DNA from: Halorussus marinus
Lineage (GTDB): Archaea > Halobacteriota > Halobacteria > Halobacteriales > Haladaptataceae
DNA length: 64,000 nucleotides
Assembly: GCF_004765795.1 (NCBI RefSeq)
Contig: NZ_SBIV01000002.1
Coordinates: 1-64,000, forward strand
Direction: 5' to 3'
The first letter of the stretch is position 1. Every line of letters starts with the position of its first letter. The notes beneath the pieces are model-generated. The model saw nothing but the letters and a program-made list of their open reading frames with translations, was not told where the DNA came from and made no database searches. Made by a program: the position numbers and the translations under genes. Of this stretch, positions 25,546-34,015 are shown piece after piece.

Positions 25546-26616
25546 CTATCGGTCGACCTCGGGCTCGTCGACCACCCGCTCGCGCTGGCGGCGGAGTCGC
25601 TGGGGCGTCCGGGCGTAGACGTGCTCGAAGATGTCGTCGACGTCGAGGCCGGTCCGCTCCTCGGCGGCGACCACCGCCTCGGCGACCCGCTCGTCGGCCC
25701 ACGCCCGGAGGTCGCGCTCGTCGGCGGCTGTCCAGCCGTGGGCGTCTTCGAGGTACTCGCGGGTGCGATCGAGCGGGTCCCGCTCGGCCCACCGCTCGAC
25801 CTCCGAATCGTCGCGGTACTGCGAGGGGTCGTCGGTCGTGGTGTGGGCGCCCCGGCGGTAGGTGACCGCCTCGATGAGTCGGGGCCCCTCGCCGGCCTTC
25901 GCGGCGTCGAGGGCGTCGCTGACCGCGCCGTACACCGCCAGCACGTCGTTGCCGTCGACCCGGACGCCCTCGAAGCCGTAGGCCCGGGCCTTCTGGGCGA
26001 TGGTGGCGCTCGCGGTCTGGCGCTCGCGGGGCACCGAGATCGCCCACTGGTTGTTCTGACAGAAGAACACCGTCGGCGCGTCGAACACGCCCGCGAAGTT
26101 CAGCCCCTCGTGGAAGTCGCCCTCGGAGGTGGCGCCGTCGCCGAAGCTGACAAGCGCCGCCCGGTCGTCGTCGCGGTAGTCGGCCGCCCTGCTCACCCCG
26201 ACGGCGTGGGGAATCTGTGTGGCGATCGGGATGGTGGGCGGGAACGTCCGGCGGCCCGGGCCGTCGGTGCCGTCGACGTAGTTGCCCTCGCCGAGGAGGT
26301 GGACCACCACGTTTTCGAGCGGGACGCCCCGACCGAGGTACAGCGCGTGGTCACGGTAGGTCGGAAAGCAAAAGTCCTCGGCGGTGAGCGCGGCCGCCGC
26401 GCCGACCTGCGCGGCCTCCTGTCCGCGGACCGGTGCGTACGTGCCGATCCGGCCCTGGCGGTGGAGCCCGACCGCCTTCTCGTCGAAGGTCCGGGCCAGC
26501 ACCTGCTGGCGGTAGAGTTCCTCGACGGTCGAGGCAGGGAGATCCGGGTCGGCCCGCTCGTCGACGGTGCCGTCGAGGTCGACGACGCGGTTCACGTCGG
26601 GTGTCTGGGTTGCCAT
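25546..26616 (-). CDS. Thiamine-diphosphate dehydrogenase E1 alpha subunit
   Basis: 356-residue E1-alpha of a 2-oxoacid dehydrogenase (pyruvate or branched-chain type). The thiamine diphosphate/Mg motif runs from GDGATSEGDFHEGLNFAG to CQNNQWAIS; the phosphorylation-loop counterpart is RRGAHTTTDDPSQYR. These enzymes need an E1-beta, E2 and E3, yet none is adjacent, so this copy must borrow partners or be specialised. Substrate not assignable; the AHTTTDDP loop leans to branched-chain type. Start chosen at MATQTPD, dropping a 21-residue extension. Confidence 0.88.
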   Translation of the reverse strand: MATQTPDVNRVVDLDGTVDERADPDLPASTVEELYRQQVLARTFDEKAVGLHRQGRIGTYAPVRGQEAAQVGAAAALTAEDFCFPTYRDHALYLGRGVPLENVVVHLLGEGNYVDGTDGPGRRTFPPTIPIATQIPHAVGVSRAADYRDDDRAALVSFGDGATSEGDFHEGLNFAGVFDAPTVFFCQNNQWAISVPRERQTASATIAQKARAYGFEGVRVDGNDVLAVYGAVSDALDAAKAGEGPRLIEAVTYRRGAHTTTDDPSQYRDDSEVERWAERDPLDRTREYLEDAHGWTAADERDLRAWADERVAEAVVAAEERTGLDVDDIFEHVYARTPQRLRRQRERVVDEPEVDR

Positions 26617-26822
26617 AGCATCGATCACCGACTGTCCACCGGTGTAACGTCGTAGGACGTTATAAAAAGCCGGCGTCATGAGAAAAGCTCGGTGGATAGA
26701 CGACCGTATTGAAATATCCAGTGAAGATTCGTAACCGATCCGCCGCCGAACCGGCGCCCGAGTAACGAACCGTCGGGTTTCGATTCGAAAAGCTTACCAG
26801 CGATCCACGAGCACGCGAACGT

Positions 26823-28133
26823 ATGACACACTGGATCGGCGAGACGTTCACGAGCGACGCCGGCTGGAACCACCTCGAGGACCTCGTCGACATCGGCGAC
26901 CGGATGGCGGGCAGTGAGGGCGAACGCGAGGGCGCCGAACTGACCCGCGACGCGCTCGAATCGGCCGGGGCCCGGAACGTCCGCCTCGACGAGTTCGACA
27001 TTCAGGGCTGGACCCGCGGCGACAGCGAGATACGGGCCGGCGGCGACAGCCTCTCGTGTATCGCGCTTCCGCGGAGCCCGGCGGGAACCGCCGCGGGCGA
27101 GCTCGTAGACCTCGGCTACGGGCTACCCGAGGACTTCGAGGACGCCGACGTCGAGGGCGACGTCGTGATGGTCGCGACCAACGTCCCGAGCCACTACGAC
27201 CGGTTCGTCCACCGCCGCGAGAAGTACTACCACGCGGTCGAGGCGGGCGCGGCGGGCTTCGTGTTCAAGAACCACGTCGAGGGGTGTCTCCCGCCGACCG
27301 GGAGCGTCGGCACCGAGGACGACCCCATCGGGGACGTGCCCGCGGTCGGCGTCTCGAAGGAGGTCGGCGCGCGACTCGCCCGGCGTTACGACGGCGAGGA
27401 GGTCGCCGTCGAGGTCGAGGCCGACGCCCACGACGCGACGAGCCAGAACGTCCACGCCGAACTCGGCCCCGACACCGACGAGGAGGTGCTGGTCACCAGC
27501 CACGTCGACGCCCACGACATCGCGGAGGGCGCGGCGGACAACGGCGCCGGCACCGCGATGGTGGTCGAGATGGCGAAGGCGCTGGCGGCCCGCGAGGACG
27601 ACCTCGACACGAAGGTCCACTTCGTCGCCTACGGCGCCGAGGAGGTCGGACTCGTCGGATCGGGGTACGACGCCGAGAAGCGCGACTTCGAGTCGGTCAA
27701 GGCGGTCCTCAACAACGACGGCGTGGTCCGGGGCCGCACCCTCTCGGTGTACACCCACGGCTTCGACGCGCTCGAGGAGGCCGCCAGCGAGGTCGGCGAC
27801 GCGTTCGGCCACCCGATGACGACGATCCCCGAGCAGGGCCCCCACAGCGACCACTGGCCGTACGTCCAGTGGGGCGTCCCCGGCGTCCACCTCATGAGCG
27901 AGACCGGCGACGAGGGCCGCGGCTGGGGCCACACGTACGCCGACACCCTCGACAAGATCGAGGTCCGGGACCTCCGTGAGCAGGCGATCTTGCTGACCGA
28001 GCTCGCGGTCGCAGTCGCCGACGAGACGTTCGAGGTCGCGCCCAAAGACCCCACCGAGATCGCGACCGCGCTCGAAGCCGAGGACAAGGCCGAGGGGATG
28101 AAGATCATCGGCGACTGGCCCTACGACGAGTAA
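26823..28133 (+). CDS. M28 family zinc metallopeptidase
   Basis: 436-residue aminopeptidase-type enzyme with a PA (protease-associated) insert between residues ~85 and 205. Two-zinc site: His/Asp in SHVDAHDIAEGAADN, Glu pair in YGAEEVGL, Asp in LNNDGVV and a late His in GWGHTYADTLD. No signal peptide, so it likely works on peptides in the cytoplasm. TATA-like AAGCTTAC about 29 bases before the ATG. Confidence 0.92.
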   Translation: MTHWIGETFTSDAGWNHLEDLVDIGDRMAGSEGEREGAELTRDALESAGARNVRLDEFDIQGWTRGDSEIRAGGDSLSCIALPRSPAGTAAGELVDLGYGLPEDFEDADVEGDVVMVATNVPSHYDRFVHRREKYYHAVEAGAAGFVFKNHVEGCLPPTGSVGTEDDPIGDVPAVGVSKEVGARLARRYDGEEVAVEVEADAHDATSQNVHAELGPDTDEEVLVTSHVDAHDIAEGAADNGAGTAMVVEMAKALAAREDDLDTKVHFVAYGAEEVGLVGSGYDAEKRDFESVKAVLNNDGVVRGRTLSVYTHGFDALEEAASEVGDAFGHPMTTIPEQGPHSDHWPYVQWGVPGVHLMSETGDEGRGWGHTYADTLDKIEVRDLREQAILLTELAVAVADETFEVAPKDPTEIATALEAEDKAEGMKIIGDWPYDE

Positions 28134-28177
28134 CGACGACTCCGTACGCTTTTCATGCACGCCGCGCAAGGGGCAAG

Positions 28178-28945
28178 GTGATGGTTAGGGCTCACGAGCG
28201 GGGAGTCGGGCGACTCGGCGTCGTCGGCGAGGGATCCGTGGCCGACAGCGTCGCGGCCGCGGCCGACACCAGCGACGCGACCGCCGTCCGGGGGTCGGCG
28301 GCCGAACTGGTCGGGACCGACCTCGACGCGATCGCCGCGGTCGGCGAACCGGCGGTGGTCGCGCTGGTCCGGGCCGGAGTCACGACGCCCGTCCTCCCGG
28401 TCGGGGCCGGAGACGGCTACGGTGCGGTCCCCGAACCGGACGCGGTCGCGGGGGTCGAGTCCCTGCTCGACGACGGGTTCGAGACCGACTCCCGGACGGT
28501 GCTCGGCGCGTCGGTCGACGGCGACCCCGTCGGGCGCGCGGTGGCCGACGCGATGCTGGTCACCAGCGAGCCGGCTCGCATCTCGGAGTACGCGATCCGG
28601 TCGGGCGGCGAGTCGGTCGCGAGCGTCCGGGCCGACGGCATCGTGGTCTCGACGCCGACCGGCAGTCCCGGCTACGGTCGGAACACGGGCGGCCCGCTGC
28701 TCGAACCCGGCGGGGGCGTCGTCGGCGTAGTCCCGATCGCCCCGTTCGCGGTGAACGTCGACCACTGGGTGCTCGACGTCGCGGAGCCGATCTCGCTGAC
28801 GGTCGAACGCGACGACGGCGAAGTGGAGTTGCTCCTCGACGGCGAGCGCGCACGCGCTGTCGCTCCGAGCGCGCGGGTCGATATCGTCGCCGACGACGCG
28901 GTCCGACTGGCTCGGGTGCCCGAGTCACGGCGGTTCTTCGGGTGA
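28178..28945 (+). CDS. NAD kinase-like protein lacking the GGDGT motif
   Basis: 255 residues. The C-terminal half matches the NAD/NADH kinase fold: ISEYAIRSGGESVASVRADG, VVSTPTGSPGYGRNTGGP (the NADK TPTGS motif) and VVPIAPFAVNVDHWVL. In the N-terminal half the ATP-binding GGDGT motif, invariant in NAD kinases, is replaced by AVGEPAVVAL. It is therefore likely a paralogue with altered or lost kinase activity, perhaps a nucleotide-sensing protein. Real kinase activity is doubtful. Confidence 0.82.
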   Translation: MMVRAHERGVGRLGVVGEGSVADSVAAAADTSDATAVRGSAAELVGTDLDAIAAVGEPAVVALVRAGVTTPVLPVGAGDGYGAVPEPDAVAGVESLLDDGFETDSRTVLGASVDGDPVGRAVADAMLVTSEPARISEYAIRSGGESVASVRADGIVVSTPTGSPGYGRNTGGPLLEPGGGVVGVVPIAPFAVNVDHWVLDVAEPISLTVERDDGEVELLLDGERARAVAPSARVDIVADDAVRLARVPESRRFFG

Positions 28946-28974
28946 GCGCCGCGATCGCTCGCGGCGATGGAAAG

Positions 28975-28983
28975 GATATAATA
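28975..28983 (+). promoter_or_regulatory. TATA box of the 29007 membrane protein gene
   Basis: GATATAATA is centred 28 bases before the ATG at 29007. Confidence 0.5.
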
Positions 28984-29006
28984 CGCCGCCTTCACGAATA
29001 TCTAGT

Positions 29007-29447
29007 ATGCAATCGCTGTCGATGTTCGGACCGGTGGACGCCGTCGTCGCGCCCGTCATCGAGTACGTGGTGCTCGCGCTGGTGCTGGTCAACATGGGGA
29101 CGCGGCTGTTCGCGTACCGCGGCTACCGAAAACAGGCCCAAACCGACGACCACGACGACGAACTGAGCCGCAACGTCGTCCACGAGGTGTCGAACGGCGT
29201 GCTCGTGCTGGCGTCGTTCTACCTCCTGACGGTACACCACCACGCGGGGATGGTGATGTCGGCGCTCGTGCTCGGGCTGTTCATCGCCGACTTCTTCGAG
29301 TTCGAGGCCCGGGAGGTCGAACTCAGGAAGGGCGAGCGGCTGAGCAGACCCAACGGCGCGCTCACCGCGTCCGCGCTCGTGTTGCTCTACGCCGGCTACC
29401 AGAGCTTCTTTTATCTCATCGAGCCGTACTGGAGCGCGATCGTCTAA
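29007..29447 (+). CDS. Haloarchaeal membrane protein near cytochrome bc operon
   Basis: 146 residues with four hydrophobic segments (APVIEYVVLALVLVN, VLVLASFYLL, MVMSALVLGLFIADFF, ALTASALVLLYAGYQ) and a His cluster TVHHHAG. I recall it as a conserved haloarchaeal DUF (DUF7313-like) found with respiratory genes, but cannot verify. Divergent in direction from the bc operon that follows; function unknown, respiratory role inferred from context. Confidence 0.75.
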   Translation: MQSLSMFGPVDAVVAPVIEYVVLALVLVNMGTRLFAYRGYRKQAQTDDHDDELSRNVVHEVSNGVLVLASFYLLTVHHHAGMVMSALVLGLFIADFFEFEAREVELRKGERLSRPNGALTASALVLLYAGYQSFFYLIEPYWSAIV

Positions 29448-29841
29448 CCGGTTGGGTTCTCGACGCCGCCGACGCCAAACCGCGTCGGGGCGGCGCCGTT
29501 TCTACGTTCTCATCGGCGCCGTCTTTCGCCGAGCAGTCCTCGTTCTGACGAGACCGACTCGCTCGTCTCGCCGATGTCTCGACGCCGACGCTCGGCGCGT
29601 TCGAGGGGGGCGTCGGTGTGGACGCTCGCAAGTGGCTCGGTCGAGTGATCGTCGACAGCGCGAGGAGTACAGGGCCGGCACGCTCCGGAAGACCTGACCG
29701 GACCCTCGGGCCTCGCGCACACGACGGCGGGCCGAGACGACCACGCCGTCCGGCCCGAAGCCTACGGTCGTGAGCGTGGCTCGGGCCCGAAACGGCGACG
29801 CTACCGGGCGTCGAAATCGTCCGCCAGAACAGACCGCGACC
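29448..29841. other. 394-base gap with no supportable gene
   Basis: No tRNA, promoter or convincing frame is seen. Short open frames on both strands are Arg/Ser-rich and look like products of GC-rich DNA. The stretch may be a decayed gene, but no family motif survives. Confidence 0.5.
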
Positions 29842-30096
29842 TCACGTCGAGGCTTCTCGAAGCTGTTTGAACGCCGGGATCAGCACCCAGAAGGTTAACA
29901 CGCCCAGAATGATGAACCAGAACAGTCCCGCGCGGAGCGCGATCGCGGCCTCGCCGTACGCCCCGAGCCCCTCGGGGATCTCCCCGACGAGCTGGGTGTC
30001 CTCGAACCCCGGCGTGGTGTACCAGCCCGACAGCACCATCCAGAGGAGCCCGCCACCCGTGAGGATGCCGAGTCCCTTGATGAATTCGTCAGCCAT
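29842..30096 (-). CDS. Small two-helix membrane protein, end of bc operon
   Basis: 84 residues with two membrane helices (GILTGGGLLWMVLSGWY and FWFIILGVLTFWVLIPAF) joined by a soluble loop. It overlaps the preceding gene by 8 bases. I recall it as a conserved haloarchaeal family (DUF7314-like). Likely an accessory subunit of the bc complex, by operon position only. Confidence 0.78.
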   Translation of the reverse strand: MADEFIKGLGILTGGGLLWMVLSGWYTTPGFEDTQLVGEIPEGLGAYGEAAIALRAGLFWFIILGVLTFWVLIPAFKQLREAST

Positions 30097-30415
30097 TGTT
30101 TGATGGTTCGTCGGAGCCGTCTTTAGGTTTTCCCATTCCCTCGGCGCGGAACCGGGTCGAGAAGGCGTACACCACCGCCCCTGCGGCGATCATCACCACT
30201 CCGAGGATGGCCAGCGGGACGTCGGCCTCCGCGATCGAGAGGCGCGCCCGCTGGGTCGCGGTGTCGAGGACGATGAATCCGCCGACCACGAATCCGACGG
30301 CGAACATCGTCGAGAAGACGGTCACGACCTTGTACAGCTGGAGCGGGACCACGACCTCGCGGGCGCTTGCCTCCGGGTCGGCGTCGGTGTCGGTGTCGTC
30401 GATACTGGAATCCAT
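30089..30415 (-). CDS. Small two-helix membrane protein of bc operon
   Basis: 108 residues: acidic N-terminal tail, two membrane helices (VVTVFSTMFAVGFVVGGFIV and VPLAILGVVMIAAGAVVYAF), polar C-terminus. Lies 18 bases after the cytochrome b C-terminal gene and overlaps the next gene. Recalled as a DUF7315-like haloarchaeal family; probable accessory subunit. Confidence 0.78.
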   Translation of the reverse strand: MDSSIDDTDTDADPEASAREVVVPLQLYKVVTVFSTMFAVGFVVGGFIVLDTATQRARLSIAEADVPLAILGVVMIAAGAVVYAFSTRFRAEGMGKPKDGSDEPSNNG

Positions 30416-30433
30416 GAAAGGTGACCGAGTCCG

Positions 30434-31216
30434 TTACTTCGGCGGCCGAAGCCGGTAGTACCGGCGGTTGAGGTCGTACATGTACCCCTCCTGCATCGAC
30501 TTCAACACCGCGTACGAGACCGCACCTGCCACGATGGGTAGCAAGAACGTGAGGTCGAACAGCAGGTGGGGGTCGATGAGGTCGCTGATGATGTTCTTGA
30601 CCGACAGCACGCTGATGGTGAACGCGAACACGACGCCCGAGACGCCGACGCTCGCCCAGAACGGCTGTTCGACCGGGCGGCGCGCGCTCCCCTTGTTCAG
30701 GAACGGGACGATCGCGATGAACCCGACCACGACCACGTTGGCGAGCACGCCGTAGGTACGGTCGGCGAACAGCTTCTCGCCGCCGAGGATGGCGAGTTCG
30801 GGGTTGAGCGGGCCGAGCTTTAGCAGTCCGAACGACCAGTAGAGATACCAGTCGGGCAGGATGATCGCCGGCGTCGAACTCGGGTCGGCGGGCGGGCCCA
30901 AGTGGGGCGGGAGCGTCGCCGACAGGAACACGATCATGCCGACGAAGAAGCTCGTCAGCGAGAGGTTCCGGATCATCTCGTGGGGCCACGTCGGGAACGC
31001 CAACACGTCGCGCTCGACGTAGCTGGACTCCTGTCGGAGGTCCTGGTCCTCTCGGCGCGAGCGCTCGAAGTACTCGTAGGTCAGCCGCGAGAGACCCTGT
31101 CTGCGCTCTTTGCGCTCGCTCCACGTCGGCGTCTCGTCGTCGGGCGGGACGATGCCCGTGCCACCGTCTGTCTGTGCTTCGCCGCTTTCGTCGGTTTGTG
31201 ATTGGTCGTCTGCCAT
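30434..31216 (-). CDS. petD: Cytochrome b C-terminal subunit (PetD-like)
   Basis: 260 residues. An ~90-residue charged N-terminal extension precedes membrane helices that match the C-terminal half of cytochrome b (subunit IV of b6f). The quinol-oxidation (Qo) motif P-E-W-Y appears as PDWY in ILPDWYLYWSFGLLKLGP, with Asp for Glu. The 6-base gap to the N-terminal cytochrome b gene shows one operon. It forms the quinol-oxidising membrane core together with the PetB-like subunit. Confidence 0.92.
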   Translation of the reverse strand: MADDQSQTDESGEAQTDGGTGIVPPDDETPTWSERKERRQGLSRLTYEYFERSRREDQDLRQESSYVERDVLAFPTWPHEMIRNLSLTSFFVGMIVFLSATLPPHLGPPADPSSTPAIILPDWYLYWSFGLLKLGPLNPELAILGGEKLFADRTYGVLANVVVVGFIAIVPFLNKGSARRPVEQPFWASVGVSGVVFAFTISVLSVKNIISDLIDPHLLFDLTFLLPIVAGAVSYAVLKSMQEGYMYDLNRRYYRLRPPK

Positions 31217-31222
31217 GGTTGA

Positions 31223-32017
31223 TTAGTGGGGTTCGGCGATGCCCTGAATCCACACGATCGCGATGTGGACCGCGATGATCGTAGTCACCACGAACGGGAG
31301 CAAGAAGACGTGGATGATGTACATCCGCTGGAGCGTCGACGCCCCGAGGCTGAAGCCGCCGAACAACAGCTTGGCGACCCACTCGCCCGCGAGGGGGATC
31401 GAGAGGCTCATCTCCACGCCGATCTGGCCCGCCCAGAACGCGAGCTGGTCCCACGGAAGCAGGTAGCCCGTGTACCCGAACACCATCGTGAGACTGATCA
31501 GGATGATCCCGATAATCCAGTTCAGCTCGCGCGGTTCCTTGTACGCCCCGGTGAAGTAGACCCGGAGCATGTGGAGGAACACGGCCGCGACCATGACCTG
31601 GGCCGACCACCGGTGGATCGACCGGAGCATGAACCCGAAGTTCAGGTCGGTCATGATGAACGCGAGCTGGTTGTACGCCAGTGACGGATCGCCCTCCGTG
31701 CCCGGTGCGTAGTAGAACCCGAGCAGCGCCCCGCTCAGGGCGGCCACCACGTACGCGATGGTCGAGAAGCTCCCGAGCGCGTACAGGGGGTACCAGTACC
31801 AGAACTTGTTGTCGAGGTTGTACTGCTCGGTGTGGCTTTTCGGCATCTGGAGGTTGACCCGGTAGTAGAGGGTCTCCAGGATCTCGAGGTAGTCGACGAT
31901 CCGAAAGCGCCGGTCCATCCAGACGAGCGTCGTCAGGAACACTGACTCTACCGGCGTGAGATCCTTCTCTTTCATCCACTCGCCGTGGTCGTACTCGTCT
32001 TTGCGCTCGAGACTCAT
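31223..32017 (-). CDS. petB: Cytochrome b N-terminal subunit (PetB-like)
   Basis: 264-residue diheme cytochrome b core. Four heme-ligand His: two in SIHRWSAQVMVAAVFLHML (13 residues apart) and two in RMYIIHVFLLP and AVHIAIVW (14 residues between, as in b6-type). GYTGYLLPWDQLAFWA holds the Qo-side motif. The split b6/subunit IV arrangement makes this a b6f-like rather than mitochondrial-type complex. The ATG directly abuts the Rieske stop codon. Confidence 0.94.
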   Translation of the reverse strand: MSLERKDEYDHGEWMKEKDLTPVESVFLTTLVWMDRRFRIVDYLEILETLYYRVNLQMPKSHTEQYNLDNKFWYWYPLYALGSFSTIAYVVAALSGALLGFYYAPGTEGDPSLAYNQLAFIMTDLNFGFMLRSIHRWSAQVMVAAVFLHMLRVYFTGAYKEPRELNWIIGIILISLTMVFGYTGYLLPWDQLAFWAGQIGVEMSLSIPLAGEWVAKLLFGGFSLGASTLQRMYIIHVFLLPFVVTTIIAVHIAIVWIQGIAEPH

Positions 32018-32869
32018 CTAGCTGTCCTCCGGGATCGGAAGCGCGGCGAACGATTTCTGGACGATGCTGAACGGGTCGTACGCCGACTGGTGACACTGAC
32101 AGTAGATCTGGTTCTCGGCTTCGGCGCTGGCGGAGCCGGCGAGGCCCTTGAACGTCGGCACGCAACAGAAGTGCGTGCACTTGTTCAGGTTGGCGATGAA
32201 GCCTTCTTCGGTGCTGGCCGAGAGCCACTCGTTGTCCTGGGCCATCTCCTCGACGCGGGTCGAGCGGATGACCTGAACCGGCAGAATCTCCGAGGAGGAG
32301 ACGTCCTCGGAGCGCCACTTCGCCTGCGCGGGCTTGCCGAGGCCGTCGTCGCCGATGCCGTTGCCCCACGTCTCGTAGTCGCTGAAGTCGTCGACGTGGA
32401 TCTTAGCGCCTTCTTCCATCTCGCTGTTCTGCCAGTCGTACTTCGAGTTGCCGATGTACCGGAAGTAGTTGTCCTGATCGGCGTCGGGACGGACGCCCGC
32501 GTTCGTCTGGACCCCGCAGTACTGGTACCACGTTGAGGAGTAGGTGGTGCCGCCGAGTTCCATCTCCGCGACGGTGATCTCGGAGCCGTTCTCGAGCGTT
32601 ATGGTCTCGGGTTCGGGCCAGATGCCCTTGAGATACCCCTCGGAGTCGACTTCCAGCGGGATCTGGGGCATCGCCCGCGGCGCGGGGCCGGCGGTGTTCT
32701 CGACGCCGTAGAAGTCGACGATCCCGCCGCCGCCGCCGGTCGGACCGGTGGCGGAGTCGATCCCCACAGCGGTCGCGGTGCCGACGCCCGCGAGCGCCGC
32801 GCTCCCGACGACTCCTTTCACGAAGCGACGCCGCCCTGTGCTCTCTGGATATTTATCGTCTGCTGACAT
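32018..32869 (-). CDS. petA: Rieske [2Fe-2S] protein
   Basis: 283 residues. A twin-arginine type N-terminus (GRRRFVKGVVGSAALAG) anchors the protein facing outside. Cluster motifs near the C-terminus are CTHFCC and CQCHQSAYD: two Cys and two His ligands plus both disulfide Cys are there, with an extra Cys replacing the usual Gly. The long middle domain (residues ~60-215) exceeds most Rieske proteins. It accepts one electron from quinol and would pass it on to halocyanin. Confidence 0.93.
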   Translation of the reverse strand: MSADDKYPESTGRRRFVKGVVGSAALAGVGTATAVGIDSATGPTGGGGGIVDFYGVENTAGPAPRAMPQIPLEVDSEGYLKGIWPEPETITLENGSEITVAEMELGGTTYSSTWYQYCGVQTNAGVRPDADQDNYFRYIGNSKYDWQNSEMEEGAKIHVDDFSDYETWGNGIGDDGLGKPAQAKWRSEDVSSSEILPVQVIRSTRVEEMAQDNEWLSASTEEGFIANLNKCTHFCCVPTFKGLAGSASAEAENQIYCQCHQSAYDPFSIVQKSFAALPIPEDS

Positions 32870-32872
32870 GAT

Positions 32873-33259
32873 TTATCGTTTGTAGTACGGATACACTGCG
32901 CGCTTGAACTGGTCCCACGCGTCGCCGACCGTGTCGACGCCGTCCTGCTGATCTTCCCGGATGTAGAGGTCTTCCCACTTGCGCCGGCGCTTCTTGACGA
33001 TCATCACGTCGGGGAGGAACTCCTTGCGGTAGAGCAACAGGATGAACGCGAGGTCGATGAAGATGACCGCGAGGACCGACCCGAGATACATGTTGCCGAT
33101 CCCGGTGTACCCCCAGCCGTCGATCAGGCCGTACGTGAACAGACCCACGAACACGATCTCGACCACCGTCAGCAAGACGATGGCGATCGCGGCGGCCGTG
33201 CTCTCTCGGGGCGGTTCGTAGCGGTGAATGTCGCCGTAGGTCGAGCCTGTGGATGACAT
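32873..33259 (-). CDS. Two-helix membrane protein of bc operon
   Basis: 128 residues with two membrane helices (AAIAIVLLTVVEIVFVGLFTYG and GSVLAVIFIDLAFILLLYRK) and a basic then acidic cytoplasmic C-terminus. Between halocyanin and Rieske genes with 2-3 base spacers. I recall it as a haloarchaeal DUF7318-like family. Probably a structural subunit of the bc complex. Confidence 0.8.
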   Translation of the reverse strand: MSSTGSTYGDIHRYEPPRESTAAAIAIVLLTVVEIVFVGLFTYGLIDGWGYTGIGNMYLGSVLAVIFIDLAFILLLYRKEFLPDVMIVKKRRRKWEDLYIREDQQDGVDTVGDAWDQFKRAVYPYYKR

Positions 33260-33261
33260 CG

Positions 33262-33930
33262 TCAGTTACCTCCCTCGGTGTGTGGCGACTCGCCGTACTT
33301 CACCACGAAGAACGTGTAGACGAGCGATACGATGATCATCAGGATGGTCGCGATGCCGACGAAGTGAGCCTGAATCGGGACCCCCATGTGTTCGGGGTCC
33401 TGCTCGGCGGCCGCGCCGCCACCGCCGCCACCGCCGCCACCTTCTTGGACCGTGATACTCCCGACCATCCCCGCGCTCCGGTGGGGCGTACAGTAGTACT
33501 CGTAAGTGCCCTCGACGGTGAACGTGTGGCTGTACTCGTGGCCGGTGTTGTACGTCTCGCTGTCGCCGCCTTCGGTGCCGTCCCAGTCCGCGCCCTCGGG
33601 CTGGCTCGATCGGACCACGTTGTGGTTGTCCGAGTCCCAGACCCACCGGACGGTCGTCCCCGGCGCGATCGTCAGTTCGGCCGGTTCGAACACGAGGTCG
33701 CCGCCGGGGCCGACCGTGACCTCCTGGGTCGGTCCGCCGCCGGCCGCGCCCCCGCCGGACTGAGTCCCCTCCGCGGTCCCGTTGGCGGTCGTCGTCATCG
33801 TCTCGTTTCCGGAGGCAGTCGTGGTGTCACCGGCGGACGTGGTCGTCTCTTGTGCGCCCGCAGTCGCCGCTCCCGCGGCAGTTCCGCCAGCAACACCGCT
33901 GGCTGCCGTCAGAAAGTCCCGCCTCTTCAT
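33262..33930 (-). CDS. hcp: Halocyanin-type blue copper protein with C-terminal membrane helix
   Basis: 222 residues. Tat signal MKRRDFLTAASGVAGG, Thr/Gly-rich spacer (~25-70), plastocyanin-like domain with type-1 copper ligands His in SDNHNVV and Cys, His, Met in YYCTPHRSAGMVG. A poly-Gly hinge then leads to a C-terminal membrane helix (FVGIATILMIIVSLVYTFFVV). First gene of the bc operon, where bacteria would have cytochrome c1 or f. It probably takes electrons from Rieske and hands them on to an oxidase. Confidence 0.93.
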   Translation of the reverse strand: MKRRDFLTAASGVAGGTAAGAATAGAQETTTSAGDTTTASGNETMTTTANGTAEGTQSGGGAAGGGPTQEVTVGPGGDLVFEPAELTIAPGTTVRWVWDSDNHNVVRSSQPEGADWDGTEGGDSETYNTGHEYSHTFTVEGTYEYYCTPHRSAGMVGSITVQEGGGGGGGGGAAAEQDPEHMGVPIQAHFVGIATILMIIVSLVYTFFVVKYGESPHTEGGN

Positions 33931-33955
33931 ACAGTTCGAACTCAGGGCAGGACTT

Positions 33956-33963
33956 GCTTAAAG
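33956..33963 (-). promoter_or_regulatory. TATA box of the cytochrome bc operon
   Basis: On the minus strand CTTTAAGC is centred 29 bases before the halocyanin ATG at 33930; it would drive the seven-gene operon down to 29842. Confidence 0.55.
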
Positions 33964-34015
33964 CCACCGATGCCGCCGGACGGGAGTTTCGGCCGCGAGC
34001 CCGGCCAGCGAGGGC

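Noticed and set aside
29416-29744. Short Arg/Ser-rich frames in the 29.4-29.8 kb gap
   Set aside because: No family motif, no promoter, several overlapping frames of equal quality.
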